This document shows, in pieces, positions 8,545-20,543 of a stretch of DNA of 64,000 nt (position 1 is the stretch's first letter; each line of letters opens with the position of its first letter). The stretch lies in contig JADLFN010000016.1 in the NCBI GenBank assembly GCA_020845475.1, positions 62,001-126,000 on the forward strand. The letters are read 5' to 3'. The notes below the pieces were generated by a model. That model ran no database searches and was not told the DNA's origin. It was given only the letters and a program-made list of their open reading frames with translations. The stretch comes from Planctomycetota bacterium (GTDB lineage: Bacteria; Planctomycetota; UBA8742; UBA2392). Position numbers and translations under genes: made by a program.

Positions 8545-9792
8545 ATGGCAGCGATCTTCTTTCCCAAGGAACACCCGCCCGGCGAAAAGCGCGTAGCCGC
8601 GACGCCGGATACTGTGAAGAAACTCGTCAAAGAAGGACACAGCGTCAGCGTGCAGACGGGCGCGGGCGAGGGCGCTTTCTATGCCGATCGCGAGTACGTC
8701 GAAGCCGGTGCCTTGCTCGAGCCCGAGCCCCAGAAGGGCTGGGGCACGGCCGATATCGTCGTGCAGCTCAACGTGCCCATGGCCTCACAGATCAGCCAGA
8801 TGAAACAGGGCGCGAGCGTAGTTTCGTTCCTCTGGGCCTTTGACAACCTCGAGATCGTCAAGCTGCTGGCCGAGCGCAAGATTTCGGCCTTCGCGATGGA
8901 TGCCGTGCCGCGCACCACGCGCGCACAGAAAGACGATGCGCTCACCAGCCAGGCCAGCCTCGCGGGTTACAAGGCGGTGATCCTGGCCGCGCTTCACCTG
9001 GCGAAGATTTTCCCCATGCAGATGACGGCGGCGGGCACGATACGCCCGGCCAAGGTCGTGATCATCGGCGCGGGCGTGGCGGGCCTGCAGGCGATTGCCA
9101 CCGCCAAGCGCCTGGGCGCGATTGTGGAAGTCTCCGACGTGCGCCCGGAAGTCAAGGAGCAGGTGCAATCGCTGGGCGCCACCTACATCGAGGTCAAGTC
9201 GGACGAGAGCCTCACTGCTGTAGGCGGCTACGCCAAAGAGCAGAGCGAAGAGTTCAAACGTAAGCAGGCCGAGGTGCTGCGCGCGCACCTGATCGCGGCC
9301 GACGCCATCATCACCACGGCGCTGATTCCCTATCGCCCCGCGCCCAAGCTGATCGCTGCGGACGTCGTGCAGGCCATGCGGCCCGGCAGCGTGATCGTCG
9401 ATCTCGCCGCGCAGCGCGGCGGCAACTGCGAGCTGACCGAAAGCGGCAAAACGGTCGTGAAGCATGGCATCACGATTGTGGGTGAACTCGAATTGGCTAA
9501 CACCGTTGCGGTGCACGCCAGCGACCAGTACGCCAAGAACGTGCAGAACGTGCTGAGCGACGCAACGAAGAAGGGCGTGTTCGGCTGGGATCTGAGCGAC
9601 GACATCGTGGGCGGCGGCAAAACCAAGGACGGCCAGGCCTACCCCGGCGCTCTGATCACGCACAATGGCGAAGTCCTGCACCCCAAAGTGCGTGAAGCCC
9701 TGAAACTGCCGCCACTGGCAACACCCGCGCCCGTTGAGCCGCCCAAGACCGAAGCGCCTGCTTCCGCTGCGCCGGTCGCACCAAAGTCGTAA
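8545..9792 (+). CDS. pntAA: Proton-translocating NAD(P) transhydrogenase, alpha-1 subunit (NAD(H)-binding domain I)
   Basis: The 415-residue protein is the soluble NAD(H)-binding component of the membrane transhydrogenase that couples hydride transfer between NADH and NADP+ to proton movement. The chain opens with FFPKEHPPGEKRVAATP, and the nucleotide fold is VVIIGAGVAGLQAI (about residue 175). The QRGGNCELT segment is characteristic of domain I. A flexible Pro/Ala-rich tail ends the protein. The ATG at 8545 is preserved by a GGAG five bases upstream; an earlier TTG in frame is unlikely. The membrane part (pntAB, pntB) follows but is separated by a GxxExxY gene. Confidence 0.93.
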   Translation: MAAIFFPKEHPPGEKRVAATPDTVKKLVKEGHSVSVQTGAGEGAFYADREYVEAGALLEPEPQKGWGTADIVVQLNVPMASQISQMKQGASVVSFLWAFDNLEIVKLLAERKISAFAMDAVPRTTRAQKDDALTSQASLAGYKAVILAALHLAKIFPMQMTAAGTIRPAKVVIIGAGVAGLQAIATAKRLGAIVEVSDVRPEVKEQVQSLGATYIEVKSDESLTAVGGYAKEQSEEFKRKQAEVLRAHLIAADAIITTALIPYRPAPKLIAADVVQAMRPGSVIVDLAAQRGGNCELTESGKTVVKHGITIVGELELANTVAVHASDQYAKNVQNVLSDATKKGVFGWDLSDDIVGGGKTKDGQAYPGALITHNGEVLHPKVREALKLPPLATPAPVEPPKTEAPASAAPVAPKS

Positions 9793-9804
9793 AGGCAACG
9801 ACAT

Positions 9805-10290
9805 GCACTAAGACCACGAAGCTCACGAAGCCGCGAAGAAAGGCAAAGTTGTTCGAGTTGATGACGCGTTGGAGAATCTGGCCAAGCAAGTTATCGGTGC
9901 CGCAATTGAAGTGCACAGACATCTGGGTCCCGGATTGAAGGAATCCGTTTACATGAACGCGCTGTGCCACGAGTTGAGCTTGCGAGGCATCCCCTTTGAT
10001 CGCGAGGTGAGCTTTGAAATCCGGTTCAAGGGTCTGACTGTGGGACAGGGGCGCATGGATCTGGTTGTAAGCAAGCGTCTGGTTGTTGAAGGGAAGTCAG
10101 TCGATGAGCTTGCTCGTCGCGACCGCCTGCAAACGCTGTACTACATGCGCCATCTCAAAGAACCGCTGGGGCTGTTGTTGAACTTCAACGGCGCCATGAT
10201 GAAAGAAGGAGTCAAACGAGTGCTGGACACCGAAGAATAGCACTGTTTTTCTTTGTGTCTTCGTGCCCTTTGAGCGCTTCGTGTAGCAGT
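9805..10290. repeat. Imperfect inverted repeat around the GxxExxY gene
   Basis: The left arm (about 9805-9855) contains the words CCACGAAGCTCACGAAGCC and GCGAAGAAAGGCA. The right arm (about 10242-10290) is TTTCTTTGTGTCTTCGTGCC followed by GCGCTTCGTG. Read in reverse complement the right arm repeats the ACGAAG / CACGAAG / AAGAAA vocabulary of the left. The match is looser than at 2032-2514 but the design is the same. Confidence 0.65.
9869..10240 (+). CDS. GxxExxY family protein
   Basis: A 123-residue member of the GxxExxY family: IGAAIEVHRHLGPGLKESVY holds the name-giving G-x2-E-x2-Y (GLKESVY). The downstream D-V-V and E-G-K-S residues (MDLVV, VVEGKSV) fit the PD-(D/E)XK-like nuclease fold proposed for these proteins. 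No biochemical role is established to my knowledge. The frame opens at 9812, but the first plausible start is the TTG at 9869; there is no in-frame ATG before the conserved core. The gene splits the transhydrogenase operon and is bracketed by an imperfect inverted repeat, so it looks like an inserted cassette. Confidence 0.85.
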   Translation: MENLAKQVIGAAIEVHRHLGPGLKESVYMNALCHELSLRGIPFDREVSFEIRFKGLTVGQGRMDLVVSKRLVVEGKSVDELARRDRLQTLYYMRHLKEPLGLLLNFNGAMMKEGVKRVLDTEE

Positions 10291-10316
10291 TGCTGTACTC
10301 AGTCAGCGAGGAAAAA

Positions 10317-10625
10317 ATGAGTACCGGATTCATCCTGATGCAGGTTTACGTCTTTGTGCTGGCGTGCTTTGCGGGCTTTCAGCTCATCTCGAAAGTGCCG
10401 CCGACCTTGCACACGCCGCTGATGTCGGGAAGCAACGCGATCTCCGGCATCACCGTGCTCGGCTGCATTGTGCTGGCCACGCCTTATTGGGGCGAGAAAC
10501 CGCCCGCACACGTGGTGTTCGCCACCGTGCTGGGCATGATCGCGGCTGTGTTCGCCATGATCAACGTCGTGGGCGGCTTTGCCGTTACCGAGCGCATGCT
10601 CTTGATGTTCAGGAAGAAGGACTAG
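10317..10625 (+). CDS. pntAB: NAD(P) transhydrogenase alpha-2 subunit (membrane domain)
   Basis: A 102-residue membrane protein with about three helices, containing the conserved segment SKVPPTLHTPLMSGSNAISG that marks the N-terminal part of transhydrogenase domain II. With pntB it forms the proton channel. The ATG at 10317 follows a GCGAGGAAAAA ribosome-binding stretch; an in-frame start 27 bases upstream (10290) would fall in the repeat arm and is rejected. The gene ends 45 bases before pntB. Confidence 0.93.
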   Translation: MSTGFILMQVYVFVLACFAGFQLISKVPPTLHTPLMSGSNAISGITVLGCIVLATPYWGEKPPAHVVFATVLGMIAAVFAMINVVGGFAVTERMLLMFRKKD

Positions 10626-10670
10626 GAACGACGCGCGTTTTCCAACGAACCTGACCCGTGAGCCAATGCC

Positions 10671-12365
<1,695 letters not shown>

Positions 12366-12460
12366 ACATTCACACGTCCTTTCCGTTTTCCCCGCCCGCC
12401 TTCGCGCATATGATTGCGCCCAAGGCGTAATTCCCCTTTCGTGCGTTTGCGGAGTTCACC

Positions 12461-13321
12461 ATGTTGCTGATTTGGCGGCTTCGGCTTTTCATGCTCGTTG
12501 GCGGCATAGCCGCGTTTGTGTTTGGCGCGCATCACACCTATACAGCGCTGACCAATACCACGCCGACTTCGCTCAGTTACGGCGAGTATTGCCGGCAGCG
12601 CCCTGATGCCAAGTGGCTCGAATTGACCGATACCTGGGTGGACTACCGCGCCTCGGTCGAAATCTACGAGCAGCAGGAAGACCGCTACACGAAGAAGCGC
12701 GGCTCCATCACCAAGCGCGAGTACTACACCGCCCTTTACCAGGGCACGGAAGACGAAGGCAACATCGTGGCCTTCCTCAAGTGCAATGACCCGACGTCGA
12801 TCGCGCTGGCCAAGGAAGGCGTGGGCGCAAGCGAAATGGAGAACGAGAAGTGGGAACAATGGTGCGTGCAGAATGAGTCGCGCATGGTCTCCAAGTCCAC
12901 CGTCCGCGGGCTTGTGCTATCAGGCCTGAGTGAAAGCAGCGAGTATCGCAAGCTGCTCAATGAAGCGGCCAAGGGCCAGCTCGATCCGAACTTCGTGATC
13001 ATTGACCAGAACGAAGAGCCCAAGAGCGGAATGGGATTTCTGCTTTTGATTCTGGGCGTCGCGCTTCTCGCGGGCACGGCCGCCACGTTTGTTTTCGGCG
13101 GCTCGCCAAAACCCGCGCCCTATGTTCCGCTCGCGCGTTCTGGTTATCCGGCGGCGCCAGCAAGAGTGCCCCTGCCGCCAAACCACTTTGCACCTCAGCA
13201 ACCGCCTGTGCAGGGCCTTGCCTACCCTAATCCCATGGCGCCCAAACCCGCGCCCCTGCCTCCGCGCGCGCCGCTTCCGCCACGCAAACCGTTGCCACCA
13301 AGACAGCCGCCGTTGCAATGA
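12461..13321 (+). CDS. Hypothetical two-helix membrane protein with Pro-rich tail
   Basis: A 286-residue protein of unknown function. It has an N-terminal membrane helix (about residues 8-28), a polar domain of about 160 residues with many acidic and aromatic residues and scattered cysteines, a second helix (about 191-212) and a C-terminal tail of about 70 residues very rich in proline (LPPRAPLPPRKPLPPR). The two helices put the central domain on one side of the membrane and the Pro-rich tail on the other. No ribosome-binding site stands out, apart from GCGGAG ten bases before the ATG. It lies alone 95 bases after pntB. No family recognised. Confidence 0.6.
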   Translation: MLLIWRLRLFMLVGGIAAFVFGAHHTYTALTNTTPTSLSYGEYCRQRPDAKWLELTDTWVDYRASVEIYEQQEDRYTKKRGSITKREYYTALYQGTEDEGNIVAFLKCNDPTSIALAKEGVGASEMENEKWEQWCVQNESRMVSKSTVRGLVLSGLSESSEYRKLLNEAAKGQLDPNFVIIDQNEEPKSGMGFLLLILGVALLAGTAATFVFGGSPKPAPYVPLARSGYPAAPARVPLPPNHFAPQQPPVQGLAYPNPMAPKPAPLPPRAPLPPRKPLPPRQPPLQ

Positions 13322-13452
13322 ACACAAGCGATTTGAACACCAGCCGGCCCCATTATGGGCTATGATTACCCCAGAGGAGTACTCAGCGTCGCCAATTGAG
13401 CACCCCTGGACAAGGAGAGCAACGAAGCGATGTCCAACGTGCGGGAGGCTCT

Positions 13453-13860
13453 ATGCAGATGTCTATTGGATTGCGCTACGGCTTGATTGTCGTCGCGCTC
13501 GCCGCAGGCGGATTGGGCGGCTACACCTATTACATCGATGCCACCCCAAGCCTTGAACTGGGCAGCCCTGCTCTCACGCTTTTCATGGCAGCTGGCCTCA
13601 GTCTGTTTCTCGCAGCGGTCGGTTTCCTGATGCAGAAGGAGCCCGAAGTGGTCGTCAGCCGCCCCTCCATGATGCCGCGCGAAGCGCGCAACTCCAGCGT
13701 TCCCACCTCCATGCCCTACGAAGCGCCCGATCGCGGCGCGCCCATGATCGGCGAGGCTTCATCCAACCGGCCCACCCAACGCCTCAACACCCAGCACAAG
13801 AAAAGGCAGACGCGCTGCTCCGTGCCGCTGCCCAAGCCGCTGCCGCCGCCGCAGGAGTAA
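13453..13860 (+). CDS. Small hypothetical membrane protein, Pro-rich C-terminus
   Basis: A 135-residue protein with two predicted membrane helices (about residues 7-27 and 38-58) and a polar, Pro/Arg-rich C-terminal half that ends in PLPKPLPPPQE, like the tail of the preceding gene. The ATG at 13453 is chosen because an excellent GGGAGG ribosome-binding site lies five bases upstream; a TTG at 13396 is the alternative. The shared tail style suggests the two genes belong together. Function unknown. Confidence 0.55.
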   Translation: MQMSIGLRYGLIVVALAAGGLGGYTYYIDATPSLELGSPALTLFMAAGLSLFLAAVGFLMQKEPEVVVSRPSMMPREARNSSVPTSMPYEAPDRGAPMIGEASSNRPTQRLNTQHKKRQTRCSVPLPKPLPPPQE

Positions 13861-14001
13861 TTTTGCTTATTGGCCGTTGACGATGGCGCGCACAAAGTTA
13901 CTTGTAAAGCGCCTTGGAGATGAACATGAAGCTCGTGAAGAATAATCGCCTGAATAACGACACGCTTCTCGCGTGACGCAGGCGGTTTTGACCAAACCGA
14001 A

Positions 14002-14034
14002 CGCGCCCCGCGAAAGCGGGGCGCGATTGTTTTG
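14002..14034 (+). terminator. Rho-independent terminator
   Basis: A perfect ten-base-pair GC-rich stem (14002-14011 with 14016-14025) closed by a GAAA tetraloop, followed by ATTGTTTTG. It can end transcription from the 13453 gene and lies just upstream of tRNA-Asn. The 140 bases between the gene and this hairpin hold no coding signal I can see. Confidence 0.85.
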
Positions 14035-14049
14035 CAGGCAGTGCAGCAC

Positions 14050-14125
14050 AGGGGTGTAGCTTAATTGGTAGAGCGTCCGACTGTTAATCGGAAGGTTCTT
14101 GGTTCGAGTCCAAGCACCCCTGCCA
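14050..14125 (+). tRNA. tRNA-Asn (GTT)
   Basis: A complete 76-base cloverleaf: acceptor stem AGGGGTG with CACCCCT, D arm GCTT/GAGC, anticodon stem TCCGA/TCGGA with loop CTGTTAA (anticodon GTT), five-base variable loop, T arm CTTGG/CCAAG with loop TTCGAGT, discriminator G and an encoded CCA. Its 3' third is duplicated downstream. Confidence 0.97.
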
Positions 14126-14336
14126 GCTTTACTCAAGGGCATTCGCCGGCGGCTTTGCCGCCGCCGCTTCGTTCACGCTCGGCCTTCGGGCCGAGCTACT
14201 ACGCTGAGCAAACAGCCCGCAGGGCTGTTTGCAGGTTCTTGGTTCGAGTCCAAGCACCCCTGCCAGCTTTACTCAAGGGCATTCGCCGGCGGCTTTGCCG
14301 CCGCCGCTTCGTTCACGCTCGGCCTTCGGGCCGAGC
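14093..14336. repeat. 104-base direct repeat carrying the tRNA-Asn 3' end
   Basis: Bases 14093-14196 recur, without a mismatch that I can see, at 14233-14336, an offset of 140. Each copy begins in the variable loop of tRNA-Asn, includes the T arm, acceptor strand and CCA, and continues through 70 bases containing two strong hairpins (GGCGGC/GCCGCC and CTCGGCC/GGCCGAG). The second copy has no 5' tRNA half and is not a gene. Confidence 0.95.
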
Positions 14337-14858
14337 GGCTCGTTACGCTGCCCAAGCGCAGGCTGTGTCATTGTCAAAAGCAAGCTCACCCCAAACACCC
14401 ATGCCGTTTCTCCGCGTGAGCAACAGGAAAGAGTCTCGCGTCAAGGCCGCAAAGGCCGCCATGTAATTCGCCCCGAAGGGGCCGGGCGCTAATAGCCGGG
14501 AGTGCCAGCCCGACGAAGCCCACCGGGCGAAGTCGGGTAACCCCCGGAAGCATGGCGATATGAATTCAAGCCCTGTAGGTGCGGCCGTCAGTGCGGGAAA
14601 AATCCGGTCGCCCCTTCGGGGCTTGGGAATTGTTGACCGAGAATCCGGGGGTTCCCTCCTCCTGCGAAATGCGGTGCATTTCGCAGGCACGCTCCCTTCG
14701 GTCGCCCCCCGGCTATTGGCGCACGGCCCTTTTCAGGGCCAAAAGCAAGCTCACCCCATGCACCCATGTCGTTTCTCCGGGGTAGCAAACGGAAAATGCA
14801 TCATGCCTTGCAGGCGTTGGCTTCGCTCGTTCTCGCTCGCAGGCAAAAAAGTCCGCGT
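14137..14858. repeat. REP-like palindrome array, no coding sequence
   Basis: This stretch holds stacked hairpins instead of genes. There is an AACAGCCC/GGGCTGTT stem at 14211-14230. A perfect 12-base-pair stem lies at 14661-14687 (CCTGCGAAATGC with its complement, 3-base loop). The segments at 14482-14500 and 14708-14726 are inverted relative to each other, and a 39-base direct repeat lies at 14376-14414 and 14741-14779 with three mismatches. It ends beside a REP-associated transposase, which fits a bacterial interspersed mosaic element. Confidence 0.8.
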
Positions 14859-14888
14859 AACGAGCCGCGAACGTCAGTGAGCGGTCCG
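14859..14888 (+). repeat. 30-base REP copy 1
   Basis: AACGAGCCGCGAACGTCAGT followed by GAGCGGTCCG. The same 30 bases occur at 15421-15450 (one difference) and inverted at 16521-16550. Copies 1 and 2 bracket the transposase gene. Confidence 0.9.
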
Positions 14889-14907
14889 AGTTGACGTGGC
14901 ATATTCG

Positions 14908-15411
14908 TTACAGGTCCTTCGGCAACTCACCGCCTTGCCCGTCTCGCGTGTACGAGCAAACCGCATCCAATCCCTTCGGCGTGTTCACCCATCGCGTGCT
15001 TCCATGGCGTGTCCAGAATTTCGAGTCTTTGCCAATCAAGCCGGCCTCGCGCATACGCCGCGTGGCCCATGCCTTGAAACTGCTCATCGTTCGCTCAGGG
15101 TCGATATTGCTCCATACAACGACATGCACGTGGTTGGTGCGCACGTTGATCGCATAGAGTTTCCAGCCTCGGTGTTCACACACTTCGCGTATCGCGGTCT
15201 CGATTACGCCCCGCGTGGCCGCGTCGATCAGGACAGGCTCATGTTGTAGCTTGTTGGAATGCACGCGCTCGCGGGTGAGGCTCGGTTTGCAATACTCCTG
15301 CCCGAACTCGTTGTGTTCCTTGTCAACAGAACCGCGCTCGTCGCCGTGCTTCCAGGTGCCGTAACATGTGAACGTGAGAAAATAGGCGAGTACCGTGGCC
15401 ATGGCGGGCAT
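14908..15411 (-). CDS. REP-associated tyrosine transposase (RAYT, Y1-Tnp/IS200-like)
   Basis: A 167-residue single-strand transposase-like protein. It has the family N-terminus LTFTCYGTWKHGDERGSVD, the HUH metal motif in RTNHVHVVV (about residues 91-99) and a C-terminal catalytic tyrosine in VCSYTRDGQG (about residues 150-159). RAYTs are single-copy housekeeping relatives of IS200/IS605 transposases that act on REP palindromes; the array at 14137-14858 and the 30-base repeats on both sides fit that role. The start may be 15411 or the next ATG at 15402. Confidence 0.88.
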   Translation of the reverse strand: MPAMATVLAYFLTFTCYGTWKHGDERGSVDKEHNEFGQEYCKPSLTRERVHSNKLQHEPVLIDAATRGVIETAIREVCEHRGWKLYAINVRTNHVHVVVWSNIDPERTMSSFKAWATRRMREAGLIGKDSKFWTRHGSTRWVNTPKGLDAVCSYTRDGQGGELPKDL

Positions 15412-15420
15412 GTTAACGCC

Positions 15421-15450
15421 AACGAGCCGCGAACGTCAGTGAGCGATCCG
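15421..15450 (+). repeat. 30-base REP copy 2
   Basis: Same sequence as copy 1 except A for G at base 26. Its right half forms the final codons of the PLD-type gene on the minus strand (stop at 15436), so that gene's end lies inside the repeat. Confidence 0.9.
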
Positions 15451-16467
15451 GGAGGGGCTAACTTTGCGGATCACGCCCCGACTCTCCAAATACCTGATCG
15501 CCTTGGCGGCCCGCTGAGCCATTTTGCCACTTCTAACTTCGAAGAATGTGCCTTGGCCTCCAAGAACTCCGTCAATTGAAAACCGCTGCCTGTCCTCAAC
15601 AAGAGCGTGCCAACGCAGCTTAACTCGCCTTTCAAAGTGTTCGGGCTCTCGACCAAATCCAACAAGGCAGTTCGGATTGGAGAGCTTCAGTTTCTCCGGT
15701 GGCGCAGTCGTGATGCCGAGGCCGACGAACCCCTTTGCTCGATTTGAATACATGAGCACTTTGGAACCTACAGGCACATGCTCAATAGTCTTCCTGCCGC
15801 TAAAGTTGTACCAGCCAGCGGCGTAGCCTTTATCAAGCATTTTTCTCTCGCACTCCGACCCTCGACTTGCCTGTAGGTTCGTGTTGCAAATGTAAATTTT
15901 TGCTTTCCTCGTCGTGCTTCTGGTTCCCGCGTCAATGGAGCTTGCTGAACTTTGTGCTCGGCCTGCATCCGGATTCCTGCGTTTCAAGCGAAGAGCTTTT
16001 CCTTCAGCGTCCTTGAGTGCGGTCTCGCCAAGTGGCGTAGAGTCGTCCCAGATTTGATCGAACCACTTTGCGAGCATAAGACACGGAGTTCCCGTGATGG
16101 CGACCCCTGCTTCGAGGTTGATTGACAACGCAGCTCGAGTGAAATTTGCTGAAGTGATAACCGCATTCGCCGCGGCAAAGACGTAAACCTTGGCATGAAG
16201 CCGGCCCTTGGAATAGATGCGGACATCTACTCCCGAGTTTTGCAACTCACGCAATACATCTGGTCGCGTTGAACCACACGCGATGTCCCACGGATTCAAA
16301 GTTGTAATCAGGCGCGTGTGTCTGGCCCGTGACCGGGGCAAGAGTGCTCTATCTGTAACGAACGGAGAAGCGATGCGAATGTCCTGAGAACAATTATCAG
16401 TGAGCTCTGCAAGAAGCGCTCCATGCTCTCCAGATTCCAAAATGAAGTCGATAAGCGCACGGGGCAT
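15436..16467 (-). CDS. PLD-superfamily nuclease-like protein, possible defence gene
   Basis: A 343-residue protein with an N-terminal phospholipase D-like domain: GRLHAKVYVFAAANAVITSA holds H-x-K and the following S-x-N (about residues 88-107), one HKD-type half-site as in PLD-fold nucleases that act as dimers. After a basic Ser/Thr-rich linker (about 165-190) the C-terminal half (GWYNFSGRKTIEH, VLMYSNRAKGFVGLGI) looks like a small beta-barrel reader domain of the PUA/EVE sort; this second call is tentative. GC content is visibly below that of the flanking genes. The gene lies between REP copies 2 and 3 in opposite orientation, consistent with carried cargo. Restriction or another DNA-targeting role is inference. 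Confidence 0.7.
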   Translation of the reverse strand: MPRALIDFILESGEHGALLAELTDNCSQDIRIASPFVTDRALLPRSRARHTRLITTLNPWDIACGSTRPDVLRELQNSGVDVRIYSKGRLHAKVYVFAAANAVITSANFTRAALSINLEAGVAITGTPCLMLAKWFDQIWDDSTPLGETALKDAEGKALRLKRRNPDAGRAQSSASSIDAGTRSTTRKAKIYICNTNLQASRGSECERKMLDKGYAAGWYNFSGRKTIEHVPVGSKVLMYSNRAKGFVGLGITTAPPEKLKLSNPNCLVGFGREPEHFERRVKLRWHALVEDRQRFSIDGVLGGQGTFFEVRSGKMAQRAAKAIRYLESRGVIRKVSPSRIAH

Positions 16468-16520
16468 ACGATATCTCCGAAATGAAGGTTCCGAAATCTG
16501 TTCGCGAAGCTCGCGTACTC

Positions 16521-16550
16521 CGGACCGCTCACTGACGTTCGCGGCTCGTT
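16521..16550 (-). repeat. 30-base REP copy 3 (inverted)
   Basis: The reverse complement of copy 1, including its G at base 26. It lies between the start of the PLD-type gene and the end of clpB, so copies 2 and 3 face each other across the PLD-type gene. Confidence 0.9.
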
Positions 16551-16572
16551 ACGCGGCGTTGCCACCAGCGCG

Positions 16573-19155
<2,583 letters not shown>

Positions 19156-19251
19156 TGGCGGTCTCCGGCGTGTACGAGTTACACAGTGCAACGCCCGTGC
19201 CAGCGTTGATTTAGAGCCGATCTACGCCACCCAGGTGCCGTTTTGGCAGCC

Positions 19252-19608
19252 CTATTCGCCCAAGCAAGCCACGGGCATGAGCGTGAAACCGCGGCCAAAT
19301 GCGCGGCATGGGGTGCAGGCTTCAAGATCTGAAAGCGTGCAGCGCGTGGCCACGCCGGCGCAGATTCCGGGCCGGTCATGCACGAACATGCGCACTAAAC
19401 TGACGCGGCTTGCGCCCCGTTCATGAAGACGGGCCAACGCAAGGCCAATTACGCGCGAACATCCGGCGGTAAAGGCGACCTCGACGAGGCAATCGACGCG
19501 CAGCGGCTCAAGCACGCGCAGCACTTTATCGCGCCAGCAATTTTCGCCATCAGGGGCAATCACGAGCAAGCCGCGCTTTGTTTGAACGTTGGGAGCAAGT
19601 TGGACCAT
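19252..19608 (-). CDS. Small protein resembling part of a CbiX-type chelatase, under a Fur-like box
   Basis: The 118-residue product begins MVQLAPNVQTKRGLLVIAPDG. The pattern of a beta strand (GLLVIAPDG), a VEVAFTAG strand and an RGASRVSLVRMFVHD strand resembles the N-terminal half of CbiX/SirB sirohydrochlorin chelatases, but the usual HG is APDG here and the C-terminus does not follow the family. It may be a diverged or truncated chelatase, or something else. The ATG at 19608 has a GGAGG site six bases upstream. The perfect 19-base palindrome at 19633-19651 immediately upstream implies iron control. Confidence 0.4.
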   Translation of the reverse strand: MVQLAPNVQTKRGLLVIAPDGENCWRDKVLRVLEPLRVDCLVEVAFTAGCSRVIGLALARLHERGASRVSLVRMFVHDRPGICAGVATRCTLSDLEACTPCRAFGRGFTLMPVACLGE

Positions 19609-19632
19609 GGTCGCCTCCGGAGAGGGCAGCAT

Positions 19633-19651
19633 AATGAGAATGATTCTCATT
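19633..19651 (-). promoter_or_regulatory. Fur-like box (perfect palindrome)
   Basis: AATGAGAAT-G-ATTCTCATT is a perfect 9-1-9 inverted repeat and agrees closely with the Fur consensus built from GATAAT-type hexamers. It lies 24 bases upstream of the ATG at 19608, where it would overlap the promoter of that gene. Confidence 0.8.
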
Positions 19652-19677
19652 TGCAAGCCCTCTCCGTTTGGCCGACC

Positions 19678-20427
19678 CTACAACTCCGCACGCTGCCATC
19701 TTCGCCACAGATCCCGCGCGAGCCAGGCAGGGTTTTCACGCACTCCCAGCTTGTTGAAGAAGCCGAGCGTGTTGCGTACGTCTCTTTCGAGCAAATCGCG
19801 GGCGTTGGGGTTGAACCTTACGTCCACGGCTTGCGGAAAGTCGATGATGCGCACGGGATCGGATTCGTTCTGGCAATCCACGAGGATGTTGTAGGGCGAC
19901 AAGTCCCCGTGCACCACGTTTGCGCCCAGCATCATTTCGATGTTGGCTTTAATGAGCGCCCACACTTCGCGGGCCTGTTTTTCAGTCAACTTCGCGTTTT
20001 GCAGCAGTGTCGCGGCCGCACCTTCTCGCCCGTAGAACTCCATGAGAATCGTCGGTCCCACCTGTTTAACGGGCTCGGGCACATACACCCCCGCCTCGAA
20101 CAGGTTGTTCATCATCTCGAACTCGGTGCCGACCCAAAGCCCGAACTGCACGTTCTGGCCGAACTCCGACTTGTTCTCATACGCCCGAGTGACGCGGTTG
20201 TTGCGATACAGCCGCGCTTCCTGATATGTCGAGTCATTGCGAAAACTGCGTTTCTCCAGGGCCTTGTAAACCTTGAGCGCAAAATACTCGCGGCCCGTTT
20301 CCGGGTGCGCGCGGCACACATAAACCGTCGCCTCCTTGCCGGATTTGACGGGATGCAACACTTCGGTAATCAGCCGGATGCCGATGAGAAAATCGACGTG
20401 CGGCTGCACTTCATCTGAAATGGACAT
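19678..20427 (-). CDS. RIO-family serine kinase (RIO1-like)
   Basis: A 249-residue atypical protein kinase. It shows the RIO nucleotide-binding loop PVKSGKEATVYVC (about residues 26-38), the catalytic loop VVHGDLSPYNILVD (about 168-181; Asp and Asn of the D-x-x-x-x-N motif) and the metal-binding IIDFPQAVD (about 192-200). Archaeal and eukaryotic RIO kinases act in small-subunit ribosome maturation; bacterial substrates are not defined. The start is taken as MSISDEVQPH (20427); an in-frame ATG lies 27 bases upstream (20454). A leader-like region with a tiny ORF and hairpins precedes it. Confidence 0.88.
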   Translation of the reverse strand: MSISDEVQPHVDFLIGIRLITEVLHPVKSGKEATVYVCRAHPETGREYFALKVYKALEKRSFRNDSTYQEARLYRNNRVTRAYENKSEFGQNVQFGLWVGTEFEMMNNLFEAGVYVPEPVKQVGPTILMEFYGREGAAATLLQNAKLTEKQAREVWALIKANIEMMLGANVVHGDLSPYNILVDCQNESDPVRIIDFPQAVDVRFNPNARDLLERDVRNTLGFFNKLGVRENPAWLARDLWRRWQRAEL

Positions 20428-20543
20428 GGCTTGTGATTTCCAAAGTTGGCGCATCGGCGCCGATAAGTTGAATTGAAATGCGAAAACGAAATGACACGCA
20501 TGAGTGCCCTCCTGTGTTCGAGTTGACGTGATTGGAAAAGCAG

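Noticed and set aside
14233-14265. Second tRNA gene at the repeat
   Set aside because: Only the 3' third of tRNA-Asn is present; the D and anticodon arms are missing.
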